In this document: in pieces, positions 1 through 5,102 of the stretch
How the letters are laid out: each line of letters opens with the position of its first letter
Numbering within the stretch: the stretch's first letter is position 1
Origin: CAYJPV01 sp964396055
Lineage (GTDB): Bacteria; Acidobacteriota; Vicinamibacteria; Vicinamibacterales; JAKQTR01
Assembly (NCBI GenBank): GCA_964396055.1
Contig: CAYNDV010000127.1
Span: 1 to 13,547 of the forward strand
Reading direction: 5' to 3'
Length of the DNA stretch: 13,547 nt
Notes under the pieces: model-generated
Database searches by the model: none
Told to the model about the DNA's origin: nothing
Seen by the model: the letters and a program-made list of their open reading frames with translations, nothing else
Program-made: the position numbers and the translations under genes

Positions 1-55
1 GTCGCTCCCCGCTGATCGCGGGGGGGCTGGGTTCGACTCCCAGGCGCTTCCGCCA
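1..55 (+). tRNA. selC: tRNA-Sec, 3' part (5' half lies outside the window)
   Basis: The window opens inside a tRNA gene. A long variable arm is visible: stem 7-12 (CCCCGC) pairs with 18-23 (GCGGGG) around a 5-nt loop. The T arm follows: stem 27-31 (CTGGG), loop 32-38 (TTCGACT), stem 39-43 (CCCAG). After the T stem there are eight acceptor bases (GCGCTTCC, 44-51), discriminator G52 and encoded CCA 53-55. An 8-nt acceptor strand plus 5-bp T stem with a long variable arm is the bacterial tRNA-Sec layout; tRNA-Ser has 7+5. The end resembles E. coli selC, which also ends CTTCCGCCA. The anticodon is not visible, so identity rests on this architecture. selC is a known integration site for islands. 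Its presence implies the host may read some UGA codons as selenocysteine. Confidence 0.85.
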
Positions 56-64
56 TTCGACTCG
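32..64 (+). repeat. Left copy of 33-bp direct repeat (attL-like, tRNA-Sec 3' end)
   Basis: These 33 bases run from the T loop of the tRNA through CCA and nine bases beyond (TTCGACTCG). They recur exactly at 2892-2924. The repeat starts at the T loop: upstream of it the two copies differ. A tRNA 3' end duplicated at the far side of accessory DNA is the usual signature of site-specific integration. No integrase lies between the copies, so a segmental duplication is the alternative. Confidence 0.85.
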
Positions 65-250
65 GCCCGTGAGTTGTGAGGGCCTCGCTCATGGCAAGCC
101 ATTCGACTCGCGACGCCATGAACCCATCGTCGCTGCCGAAGCCGTCGACTGGTGCACGCGAGGCTGGCCCTGCAGCCGGGCCGAGGCGAATGGCCCTGAG
201 CGACCCTGAGCGAGCTCACGAATGCCCGCGAGTCGAAGGGGAGTCGAAGG
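54..250 (+). repeat. REP-like palindromic leader 1 upstream of the GIY-YIG gene
   Basis: The motif CATTCGACTCG begins at the A of the tRNA CCA region (54-64) and recurs at 100-110. The inverse GCGAGTCGAA lies at 228-237, a perfect 10-bp match to the reverse complement of 102-111, and GAGTCGAAGG repeats at 241-250. CCTCGCTCATGGC (82-94) and CCTGAGCGAGC (204-214) form further complementary pieces. The same motifs in the same order occur in leader 2 (2915-3038). The right part is translated as the N-terminus of the nuclease (the GESKGK peptide), so the palindrome overlaps the coding region. Confidence 0.7.
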
Positions 251-555
251 GCAAGACACCTGCGCCTGGGAGTCTCCCCTGCTTTGTCTACATCCTGCTC
301 TGCGCCGACGGCAGCTACTACGTCGGTTCGACGACCGACTTGGCTGAGCGCGAACGAGTTCACAATGATGGACACGGCGCAGAGTACACGGCGACACGCC
401 GACCCGCGCGCCTGGTCTACTCGGAAGCTCACACGTCCTGGCCCGCCGCCCGGAGGCGCGAAGCCCAGATCAAGCGTTGGTCCCACGCTAAGAAGCGGGC
501 CCTCGTCGAGGGCGATCTCGAAGGCATTCACCGCCTCGCCAAGCGCAGAGGATAG
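190..555 (+). CDS. GIY-YIG nuclease family protein, copy 1
   Basis: A small single-domain GIY-YIG endonuclease (UPF0213/YhbQ-like size), 121 aa from the ATG at 190. The core starts at VYILLCADG, followed by YYVGSTTDL (the GIY and YIG elements), a conserved Arg in DLAERE, and REAQIKRW, whose Glu matches the family's metal-binding residue. The tail is Lys/Arg rich. Family members cut DNA using the Tyr/Arg/Glu set; the substrate here is unknown. The open frame extends up to a GTG at 76 and an ATG at 91, but that part reads through the REP-like palindrome, and no start has a good ribosome site. The GESKGK-PAPG linker before the domain is shared with copy 2 at 3012. It lies immediately downstream of tRNA-Sec and upstream of an R-M pair on the same strand. 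Confidence 0.8.
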   Translation: MALSDPERAHECPRVEGESKGKTPAPGSLPCFVYILLCADGSYYVGSTTDLAERERVHNDGHGAEYTATRRPARLVYSEAHTSWPAARRREAQIKRWSHAKKRALVEGDLEGIHRLAKRRG

Positions 556-613
556 CCTCGGTTATTCGGGCGAAGTGACCGACCGAGTCTGTGTACGTCG
601 AATGGCGCATCAG

Positions 614-619
614 CTATAC
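614..619 (+). promoter_or_regulatory. -10-like hexamer TATACT before the methyltransferase
   Basis: TATACT matches the sigma70 -10 consensus in 5 of 6 positions and ends 10 nt before the ATG at 630. No clear -35 is seen around 591-596. The spacing would give a leaderless or nearly leaderless mRNA. It suggests the R-M pair has its own promoter rather than relying on read-through from the GIY-YIG gene. Confidence 0.45.
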
Positions 620-629
620 TCAAGCCACA

Positions 630-1448
630 ATGCACCGCCCCGCAGTACAGCAGACAGCCGAAGTCGATGTCGCCCGCTTGTCCCCCCCGCTGAAGTGGGC
701 AGGTGGGAAGCGTTGGCAGGTCCCTCATCTTCGGCCTTTCTGGGAGTCTCAGTCGCACCGCAGGCTGGTCGAGCCTTTCGCTGGTGGCTTGGCCGTGACA
801 CTGGGACTCATGCCACGTCGCGCCTTGCTCAACGACATCAATCCCCACCTCATCAACTTCTACGGTTGGCTGAAGCGGGGCCTCCTGATCGAAGTTGAGA
901 TGCGGAACGACGAGACGCTGTTCTATCGACACCGCGTGCGATTCAATGATCTTCTCCGGAAGAAGCGGCAGTCCTCTCGCGAGGCGGCAAGCCTCTTCTA
1001 CTTCCTGAACCGCACCGGGTACAACGGGCTGTGTCGCTTCAACAGCAGGGGCGAGTTCAATGTTCCGTTCGGCCGCTATACCCAGATCGGCTACGTTCGC
1101 GACTTCCTTGCCTACAAGCAGACGTTCAAGAACTGGACGTTCTCTTCCGGTGACTTCCAGTCGATTGATCTCGATGCGGACGACTTCGTCTACGCCGATC
1201 CACCCTACGACGTCGAGTTCACCCAGTATTCCCAGGGTGGATTCTCCTGGGTTGATCAGGTGAGAACGGCCGAGTGGCTTGCCTCCCATCAAGGCCCGGT
1301 GGTGCTCGTCAACCAGGCCACACCGCGTATCAGGGATTTGTACTCGTCGCTTGGCTTCGCCTTGTCGGAACTGAAGGCACCGCGACGCATCAACTGCAAC
1401 GGCGATCGCACACCCGCGATGGAAGTGTTTGCCACGAGGAACTTGTGA
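630..1448 (+). CDS. D12-class (Dam/DpnII-like) adenine-N6 DNA methyltransferase
   Basis: Transfers a methyl group from S-adenosylmethionine to the N6 of adenine in a short DNA site, protecting it from the partner nuclease. From the ATG at 630 it is 272 aa, typical for the class. Visible motifs in D12 order: PPLKWAGGK at residues 19-27 (motif X, AdoMet), EPFAGG at 48-53 (motif I), NDINPHLINFY from 68 (motif II-like), and DPPYD at 190-194 (catalytic motif IV, adenine-specific). Dam-family members often act on GATC, but specificity cannot be read from the sequence. A GTG at 591 would extend the frame by 13 residues; I prefer 630 because a TATACT box sits just upstream and homology begins soon after. 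The stop overlaps the next start by 4 bases, indicating translational coupling with the nuclease gene. Confidence 0.93.
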   Translation: MHRPAVQQTAEVDVARLSPPLKWAGGKRWQVPHLRPFWESQSHRRLVEPFAGGLAVTLGLMPRRALLNDINPHLINFYGWLKRGLLIEVEMRNDETLFYRHRVRFNDLLRKKRQSSREAASLFYFLNRTGYNGLCRFNSRGEFNVPFGRYTQIGYVRDFLAYKQTFKNWTFSSGDFQSIDLDADDFVYADPPYDVEFTQYSQGGFSWVDQVRTAEWLASHQGPVVLVNQATPRIRDLYSSLGFALSELKAPRRINCNGDRTPAMEVFATRNL

Positions 1449-1861
1449 GCCCACGTAACACCAATACCGGCGGCGTCCTCGAAGCGATGATCGTCCCGGC
1501 GCTCACGCGCGGCGGGTACAAGTGTGAAACCCAGGTTGTCGTTGGCCATCGCCCTGGGGGCGGCACACACAAAGCAGATGTGATGGCCCGGCAAGGGACG
1601 GACGAGATTCTGATTTCGTTGAAGTGGCAGCAGACCGGAGGAACGGCTGAACAGAAGGTTCCGTTTGAGGTGATGTGCCTTGCCGACGCAGTCCGTGACG
1701 ACAAGGCGACCAGGGCATACCTCGTGCTGGGCGGAGACGGGTGGACACTTCGCGACTACTACACCTCGGGTGGACTGAAGGAACACCTCATCTACGCCGG
1801 CCTCGTTCGCGTGGTCACGTTAGAAGCGTTCGTGAAGCTGGCGAACAACGGACGGCTCTAG
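1445..1861 (+). CDS. PD-(D/E)XK-like nuclease, probable restriction partner of the methyltransferase
   Basis: 138 aa from a GTG at 1445 that overlaps the methyltransferase stop (GTGA). The open frame runs further upstream, but inside the methyltransferase gene. Residues fit a PD-(D/E)XK fold: Glu13 in the first helix (GGVLEAMIVPAL), Asp45 in THKADVMA, then ISLKWQQ with Lys60, followed by GTAEQKVPFEV. The usual acidic residue two before the Lys is Ser58, a departure from the D-x(n)-(D/E)xK pattern; Gln62 or Glu69 may compensate. Position and coupling suggest the restriction half of a very small type II R-M system. A Vsr-like or repair nuclease remains possible. The stop TAG (1859-1861) shares the palindrome CTAG with the stop of the convergent protease gene. 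Confidence 0.7.
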   Translation: MSPRNTNTGGVLEAMIVPALTRGGYKCETQVVVGHRPGGGTHKADVMARQGTDEILISLKWQQTGGTAEQKVPFEVMCLADAVRDDKATRAYLVLGGDGWTLRDYYTSGGLKEHLIYAGLVRVVTLEAFVKLANNGRL

Positions 1862-2730
1862 CGGACTTCGTTCTCACGCGCACTTATGAAGGCCCGCAAT
1901 TCAGAAACAGCCACGGCTTCCCCGATCATCACCTGGGTGAGACTTCGAAAGAACAGGAGCACTTCGGCCACAACTTGGGACTCCACGAAGTTCCTGGTCT
2001 TCCCTTGGGCGTCGGTCGCCGTGAACACCACACCGCTTGGGTTCTTAGAAAGGGCATCTATCGCGGACGCCACGAAGGGTGTGAGTGGAGCATGTTTGCT
2101 GACGACGACGCCGATTACTTTGTCTCCCCCCGCCTGAAACAACGGACCACCGGAGTTCCCTGGATTGAACGCACCGTTGACGACGAGGTGCTTGACCACT
2201 TGGCTCTGACCGTTGGTGCCAATGAACCCGGACAGATACCCAACGCTCAACAGAGGCGACGGGCCATTGTAGCCAAGCGGGAATCCCCAAGTCGAAACCG
2301 CCGCCCCGAGTTCGGGGTCATTGTCGGGTGCAAGCTCCAGTCCTCCACCCAGCGGGGAGGCCGGCCGCAGGAGTGCTAAGTCCCTTTGCTGGTCGCCAGC
2401 CACTTTCTGGAAGTGAATCTGCCGCCCCGAGGCGTCGAATGCGACGATGTCAGCGACACCGCATCCAGCGACCACATGGTTGGCGGTCACAACCAGTCCG
2501 GACTTCAGCACGAAACCAGTCCCCTTGTTCGAGGACCTGGGACACACCAGCATCAACACCGACTTGACGGCATTCCGCTGGATTGGCCCTGCAGCGTCCA
2601 GGGTCCACTGGGTTGCGACTGGGAGCTTCGTGTCCTGGGCCATGGTCATCGCCACTCCTGAAGGTCCGAGAAGGGCGCAGATGGCGGACATGAACAGTCC
2701 CTGTGACCGCGTCTTAAAAGTGCGCACCAT
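1858..2730 (-). CDS. Secreted trypsin/HtrA-like serine protease
   Basis: A 290-aa chymotrypsin-fold peptidase (trypsin_2/S1 group). The N-terminus has basic residues, a hydrophobic stretch and a likely signal-peptidase site after AMTMA, so it probably acts in the periplasm or outside. The catalytic triad is visible: His85 in TANHVV, Asp117 in QRDLALL and Ser193 in GNSGGPLF. No PDZ domain follows, unlike full HtrA/Deg proteins. The frame could start 15 codons earlier (2775), but the ATG at 2730 has AAGGAG about 8 nt upstream and a TAGAAT box before it. It is convergent to the R-M genes, overlapping the nuclease at the CTAG of the two stops. Trypsin-like proteases do occur in defence islands, but the signal peptide argues against a cytoplasmic abortive-infection role. 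Confidence 0.88.
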   Translation of the reverse strand: MVRTFKTRSQGLFMSAICALLGPSGVAMTMAQDTKLPVATQWTLDAAGPIQRNAVKSVLMLVCPRSSNKGTGFVLKSGLVVTANHVVAGCGVADIVAFDASGRQIHFQKVAGDQQRDLALLRPASPLGGGLELAPDNDPELGAAVSTWGFPLGYNGPSPLLSVGYLSGFIGTNGQSQVVKHLVVNGAFNPGNSGGPLFQAGGDKVIGVVVSKHAPLTPFVASAIDALSKNPSGVVFTATDAQGKTRNFVESQVVAEVLLFFRSLTQVMIGEAVAVSELRAFISARENEVR

Positions 2731-2749
2731 TGCGGACTCCTTCAGGCGG

Positions 2750-2755
2750 ATTCTA
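2750..2755 (-). promoter_or_regulatory. -10-like TAGAAT for the protease gene
   Basis: On the minus strand TAGAAT precedes CCGCCTGAAGGAGTCCGCA and the ATG at 2730. The AAGGAG is a good ribosome binding site and decides the start codon. A TTGGGA at 2775-2770 could serve as -35, but the spacer (14 bp) is short. Confidence 0.5.
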
Positions 2756-2891
2756 CACGCTTCGGATGTTCCCAATACGTTCCAAGAAACGGCCCCAAGG
2801 TAGGACTTTGAGGCGTTTCAGGCAATCTAGGCAGTCTCCTGAATCGTCTAACCGCAATGGGTTAAGTGACTTGCGGCAATCCTGCTGAGGC

Positions 2892-2924
2892 TTCGACTCC
2901 CAGGCGCTTCCGCCATTCGACTCG
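2892..2924 (+). repeat. Right copy of 33-bp direct repeat (attR-like tRNA-Sec 3' end)
   Basis: Identical over 33 bases to 32-64: T loop, T stem 3' strand, full 3' acceptor strand, G-CCA and TTCGACTCG. The sequence just before it (GCTGAGGC) does not restore the rest of a tRNA, so this is only the 3' end, as expected for the distal end of a tRNA-integrated element. The enclosed segment is 2,860 bp in repeat-to-repeat distance. It is again followed by a REP-like leader and a GIY-YIG gene. Confidence 0.88.
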
Positions 2925-3038
2925 CGAGCGGCCGGCTTCGCCGGCCCGCCCCGCTCGCTCATGGCGGGCTTATCGCCCGCCGCGCCCATGGAGAATGCCC
3001 TGAGCGAGCGGATGAATGCGGGCGAGTCGAAGGGCAAG
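2915..3038 (+). repeat. REP-like palindromic leader 2 upstream of the second GIY-YIG gene
   Basis: Nested inverted repeats: TTCGACTCGC (2916-2925) with GCGAGTCGAA (3022-3031); GCGAGCGG (2924-2931) with CCGCTCGC (2951-2958); GCCGGC-TTC-GCCGGC (2931-2945); GCGGGC (2964-2969) with GCCCGC (2975-2980). The outer arm begins directly at the tRNA CCA end. The layout matches leader 1, down to GAGTCGAAGGGCAAG just before the nuclease domain. The structure is like a REP/BIME cluster and overlaps the 5' coding end of the gene. Confidence 0.75.
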
Positions 3039-3341
3039 CCACCAGCGCCTGGCCAGGGCGAGTTCTGGGTCTACATTCTTGAGTGCGCGGACGGCACTCT
3101 CTACGTGGGTTCGACCACCGACGTGGACTGTCGGCTTCAGCGTCACAATGCGGGAACCGGAGCTCGGCACACCGGAGTCCGCGGCCCCAGCCAGGTCGTC
3201 TATTCGGAGTCGCACCCGACGCTCGCAGCTGCCCGTCGCCGCGAAGCCCAACTCAAACGCTGGTCACACGCCAAGAAGCAGGCCCTCGTCGACGAACATC
3301 TCGACAGACTGCACCGGCTCGCCAGACGACGCCACTACTGA
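3012..3341 (+). CDS. GIY-YIG nuclease family protein, copy 2
   Basis: 109 aa from the ATG at 3012; in-frame ATGs at 2961 and 2988 would add residues read from the palindromic leader. The domain is complete: VYILECADG, LYVGSTTDV, the Arg in DVDCRLQRHN, and REAQLKRWSHAKK with the metal-binding Glu. It is clearly a paralogue of copy 1: CADG, YVGSTTD, VYSE-H, AARRREAQ-KRWSHAKK and HRLA-RR are shared, as is the N-terminal GESKGK-PAPG linker. Differences are spread along the gene, so the copies are not a recent exact duplication. It follows the second tRNA-Sec 3' end. DNA cleavage is the expected activity; whether it acts in mobility, repair or defence is not known. Confidence 0.8.
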   Translation: MNAGESKGKPPAPGQGEFWVYILECADGTLYVGSTTDVDCRLQRHNAGTGARHTGVRGPSQVVYSESHPTLAAARRREAQLKRWSHAKKQALVDEHLDRLHRLARRRHY

Positions 3342-3355
3342 ATCGACCTGTGCCG

Positions 3356-3436
3356 AATTGGCCAGCCGCGCGCACGCGAGAAGTCCAGCTCAAGCGCTGG
3401 ACGCGGGCTTCGAAGGAAGCCTTGATTAGTCAGCGG
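3356..3436 (+). pseudogene. Truncated third GIY-YIG nuclease remnant (C-terminal part)
   Basis: Starting 14 nt after copy 2 ends, one frame reads NWPAARTREVQLKRW and then TRASKEALI, matching WPAARRREAQIKRW...KKRALV near the end of the domain in copies 1 and 2. The GIY and YIG parts are missing, and after about 27 codons the similarity stops. It is a 5'-truncated, decayed third paralogue, consistent with unequal recombination between tandem copies. The rest of 3437-3559 shows nothing I recognise. Confidence 0.7.
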
Positions 3437-3559
3437 AAACCGAGCCGGGCTCCACGAACTCGCGAGACGACGGCGTCGTCGATCTTCTGAGTAGCCGCCG
3501 CTGCCAAAGAGCGACGAATTGGCATCGACCCTGTTGGCGGTGCCGATTAGGGTTGGTCG

Positions 3560-3611
3560 GATGTTCCCTTGTGTCGGTAGATCGTCACATCCACCGACAA
3601 TACGGAACATC
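3560..3611 (-). terminator. Imperfect 19-bp inverted repeat just after hepT
   Basis: GATGTTCC...TGTCGGT (3560-3578) faces ACCGACA...GGAACATC (3593-3611) with three internal mismatches and a 14-nt loop. It abuts the hepT stop on the minus strand, so it could end that transcript. There is no clear T tract after it. Alternatives are a recombination site or the end of a small non-autonomous element. Confidence 0.4.
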
Positions 3612-3963
3612 AGCAGTGTGTGTCGGAGGGAGGCTTGAGGATCTTCTCGAGCGAGGCAATCAGCGGAGGCAAGTCCTCTGTCACGACCTGCCAGACGATG
3701 TCTTCATCGACACCAAGGTAGTCGTGCACGACCTTGTGGCGCATGCCGACAATCTCCTGCCACGGGATCTCGGGATGCTCGGCACACAACTCACGAGACA
3801 CGTGTCGGCCGGCTTCGCCGATAACCTGAACGAGGTGGGTGAGCGCGAGCCGGAGATTCTCGTCTTGTTCGTAGACGTCCCGGGTGACGCCATGTGTCTT
3901 GGCGACGGCCTTTCGCGCCATGTCGAGCATGTGGCCGACATAGACCGAATCACGCGGCGACAT
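3610..3963 (-). CDS. hepT: HepT-like ribonuclease toxin (DUF86)
   Basis: A 117-aa helical HEPN-family protein. The RNase motif R-x4-H-x-Y is present as Arg75, His80, Tyr82 (RHKVVHDY). In characterised MntA/HepT pairs this toxin cleaves RNA and is neutralised when its partner adenylylates the Tyr of this motif. The upstream gene on the same strand is that partner, overlapping by 14 bases, so the two are translated together. All key residues look intact, so the toxin is probably functional. An imperfect stem-loop follows the stop. Confidence 0.93.
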   Translation of the reverse strand: MSPRDSVYVGHMLDMARKAVAKTHGVTRDVYEQDENLRLALTHLVQVIGEAGRHVSRELCAEHPEIPWQEIVGMRHKVVHDYLGVDEDIVWQVVTEDLPPLIASLEKILKPPSDTHC

Positions 3964-4252
3964 ACAGCGGTTCGGCGTCGTTCAGGACACGCTCCCGGAT
4001 TCGCGCGTTCAGGAACTTCGGCGTCACCATGTCCACGCGTCGACCGTGGAGCAGCTCCGAGAACTCCCGTTCGATCGTGACAAAGCGCAGGCCAGGGACA
4101 TGGCCGGGCAGGAACTCGACCAGGACATCGACGTCGCTGTCGGGCCTGAAATCGTCGCGCAGGACGGACCCGAACAGCGCCAATCGGGCGATATGGTGCC
4201 GTCGGCAGAACGCCGAGACAGCCTCGCGATCGATCGAAAGGTGCGGACTCAT
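3950..4252 (-). CDS. mntA: MntA-like nucleotidyltransferase antitoxin
   Basis: A 100-aa minimal nucleotidyltransferase. The signature G-S-x10-D-x-D is complete: Gly28-Ser29, Asp40 and Asp42 (FGSVLRDDFRPDSDVDVLVEF region); a third acidic residue appears in RRVDMV. In known pairs MntA transfers AMP from ATP to the active-site Tyr of HepT, blocking its RNase. It is first in the operon and overlaps hepT by 14 bases. The start at 4252 has an AGAGG about 10 nt upstream. It sits downstream of the tRNA-associated GIY-YIG genes and faces the same way as the HigBA genes. Confidence 0.93.
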   Translation of the reverse strand: MSPHLSIDREAVSAFCRRHHIARLALFGSVLRDDFRPDSDVDVLVEFLPGHVPGLRFVTIEREFSELLHGRRVDMVTPKFLNARIRERVLNDAEPLYVAA

Positions 4253-4271
4253 CGTCTGGCCTCTGGCGTCA

Positions 4272-4277
4272 ATGATA
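4272..4277 (-). promoter_or_regulatory. -10-like TATCAT for mntA-hepT
   Basis: TATCAT on the minus strand lies 19 nt before the mntA ATG and matches 5 of 6 consensus positions. No convincing -35 is visible upstream, so confidence is low. Confidence 0.35.
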
Positions 4278-4358
4278 GCGCCATCCGTGTCATGTCGGAC
4301 CTGGGTGTCCGAAATGGCGCACCCAACGTCACCGACTACAGGTCAAAGAACCCTGGAG

Positions 4359-4703
4359 CTACGGGTGGACGCCCTCCATCACCCGTATCCGTCCCTCAAC
4401 CCGCCTGCCTGACGTGGGCCTGACCACGATATCGATGTCTCGGCCGAGTGCGGTAAGCAAACGCATCAGGCGCTCACTCGAGAAACTGGAGAGACGGCCG
4501 TTCAACAGTGCTGACACCTTCGGCTGATCGACACCCATCAGCGCCGCAGCCGCAGCCTGTGTCAGGTGCCGTTTCTTGATGACCTGTCCGATCAGGCTCG
4601 CGAGCTGAGCCTTCGCGAGTTCCTCGCCGGGTTCCGCGAACCCGAGGTCGGCGAACACGTTGCCAGAGCCAGGTGTCACTGCAATCCGTGAGCGCTTTGC
4701 CAT
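4359..4703 (-). CDS. higA: HigA-type XRE antitoxin with helix-turn-helix
   Basis: A 114-aa DNA-binding antitoxin. The helix-turn-helix lies at about residues 47-70 (LTQAAAAALMGVDQPKVSALLNGR region), followed by a helix that ends DIDIVVRP, typical of the HTH_37/HigA type. It neutralises the HigB toxin and represses the shared promoter. The gene starts inside the frame-corrected 3' end of the toxin gene (which would end at 4676), the usual overlapping order with toxin first. The antitoxin is intact although the toxin appears frameshifted. A palindrome at 5087-5102 is a candidate binding site for it. Confidence 0.9.
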   Translation of the reverse strand: MAKRSRIAVTPGSGNVFADLGFAEPGEELAKAQLASLIGQVIKKRHLTQAAAAALMGVDQPKVSALLNGRLSSFSSERLMRLLTALGRDIDIVVRPTSGRRVEGRIRVMEGVHP

Positions 4704-5058
4704 GATTCGTAGTCCTCTCGTGCTCTCGCCAACCGCTTCTCGATGAGGTCGATCACCGACTTGGGGGTCGAGATCCCCCTCGTCGATTTCTTCTGGAACG
4801 CGTGGAGTACGTCACCCCCGCGAATCGCACGGTATAGACGGAGCGATAGGCGTTGCCATCGAAGTCGTCGACGACCTCAAGGACGCCGGCACCGCCGAAG
4901 CCCTTCAGGGGTTTCGCGAACGGCGCCTTCAGTCCGATCTGCGCATCCCACAAGGCTCGTCCGACTCGCCGCTTCACCTCATCGGGAAACGCGCTGAGAT
5001 CGGCCTTGCTGGTTCCCACCCAGCGCACCGGCTTCGGTTCAGCCTCAGGGTGCTTCAA
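4676..5058 (-). pseudogene. higB: HigB/RelE-like (Gp49 family) toxin, 1-nt frameshift
   Basis: From a TTG at 5058 with GGAG 6 nt upstream, the frame reads a normal phage-Gp49-like/HigB toxin through YRSVYTVRFAGV, then shifts into an Arg/Ser-rich tail ending at 4753. In another frame the family C-terminus continues perfectly: LHAFQKKSTRGI, then TPKSVIDLIEKRLARAREDY, stopping at 4676 inside higA. One missing base between 4812 and 4813, next to a C5/G5 run, explains it: adding a T (minus strand) restores AGVYVLHAFQKK. The corrected protein would be about 127 aa, normal for the family. The toxin would cleave mRNA on ribosomes. The break may be real inactivation or an assembly or sequencing error at the homopolymer. 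Confidence 0.85.
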
Positions 5059-5081
5059 TCGATGCTCCGATCCACGAGAGT

Positions 5082-5102
5082 ATTATATGCCACTTTTGGC
5101 AT
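5082..5102 (-). promoter_or_regulatory. higBA promoter -10 (TATAAT) with adjacent operator palindrome
   Basis: A perfect TATAAT (minus strand, 5087-5082) lies about 24 nt before the TTG of higB. Directly upstream, partly overlapping it, is ATGCCA-AAAG-TGGCAT (5102-5087), a 6-bp-arm palindrome. HigA-type antitoxins repress their own promoters by binding palindromes at the -10, so this is a likely HigA operator. The -35 region is poor. Confidence 0.65.

Noticed and set aside
1..55. tRNA-Ser as the identity of the partial tRNA
   Set aside because: With the T loop fixed, eight acceptor bases remain before the discriminator, one more than tRNA-Ser allows.
32..64. CRISPR-like reading of the 33-bp repeats
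   Set aside because: Only two copies, 2.86 kb apart, each a tRNA 3' end; no spacer periodicity and no cas genes.
76..189. N-terminal extension of GIY-YIG copy 1 to the GTG at 76
   Set aside because: It reads through the REP-like palindrome just after the tRNA, has no ribosome site and no domain content; the ATG at 190 is preferred, though not proven.
1741..2379. Plus-strand open frame of 212 codons over the protease gene
   Set aside because: It is antisense to a protease with a full catalytic triad and signal peptide, and its translation shows no motif.
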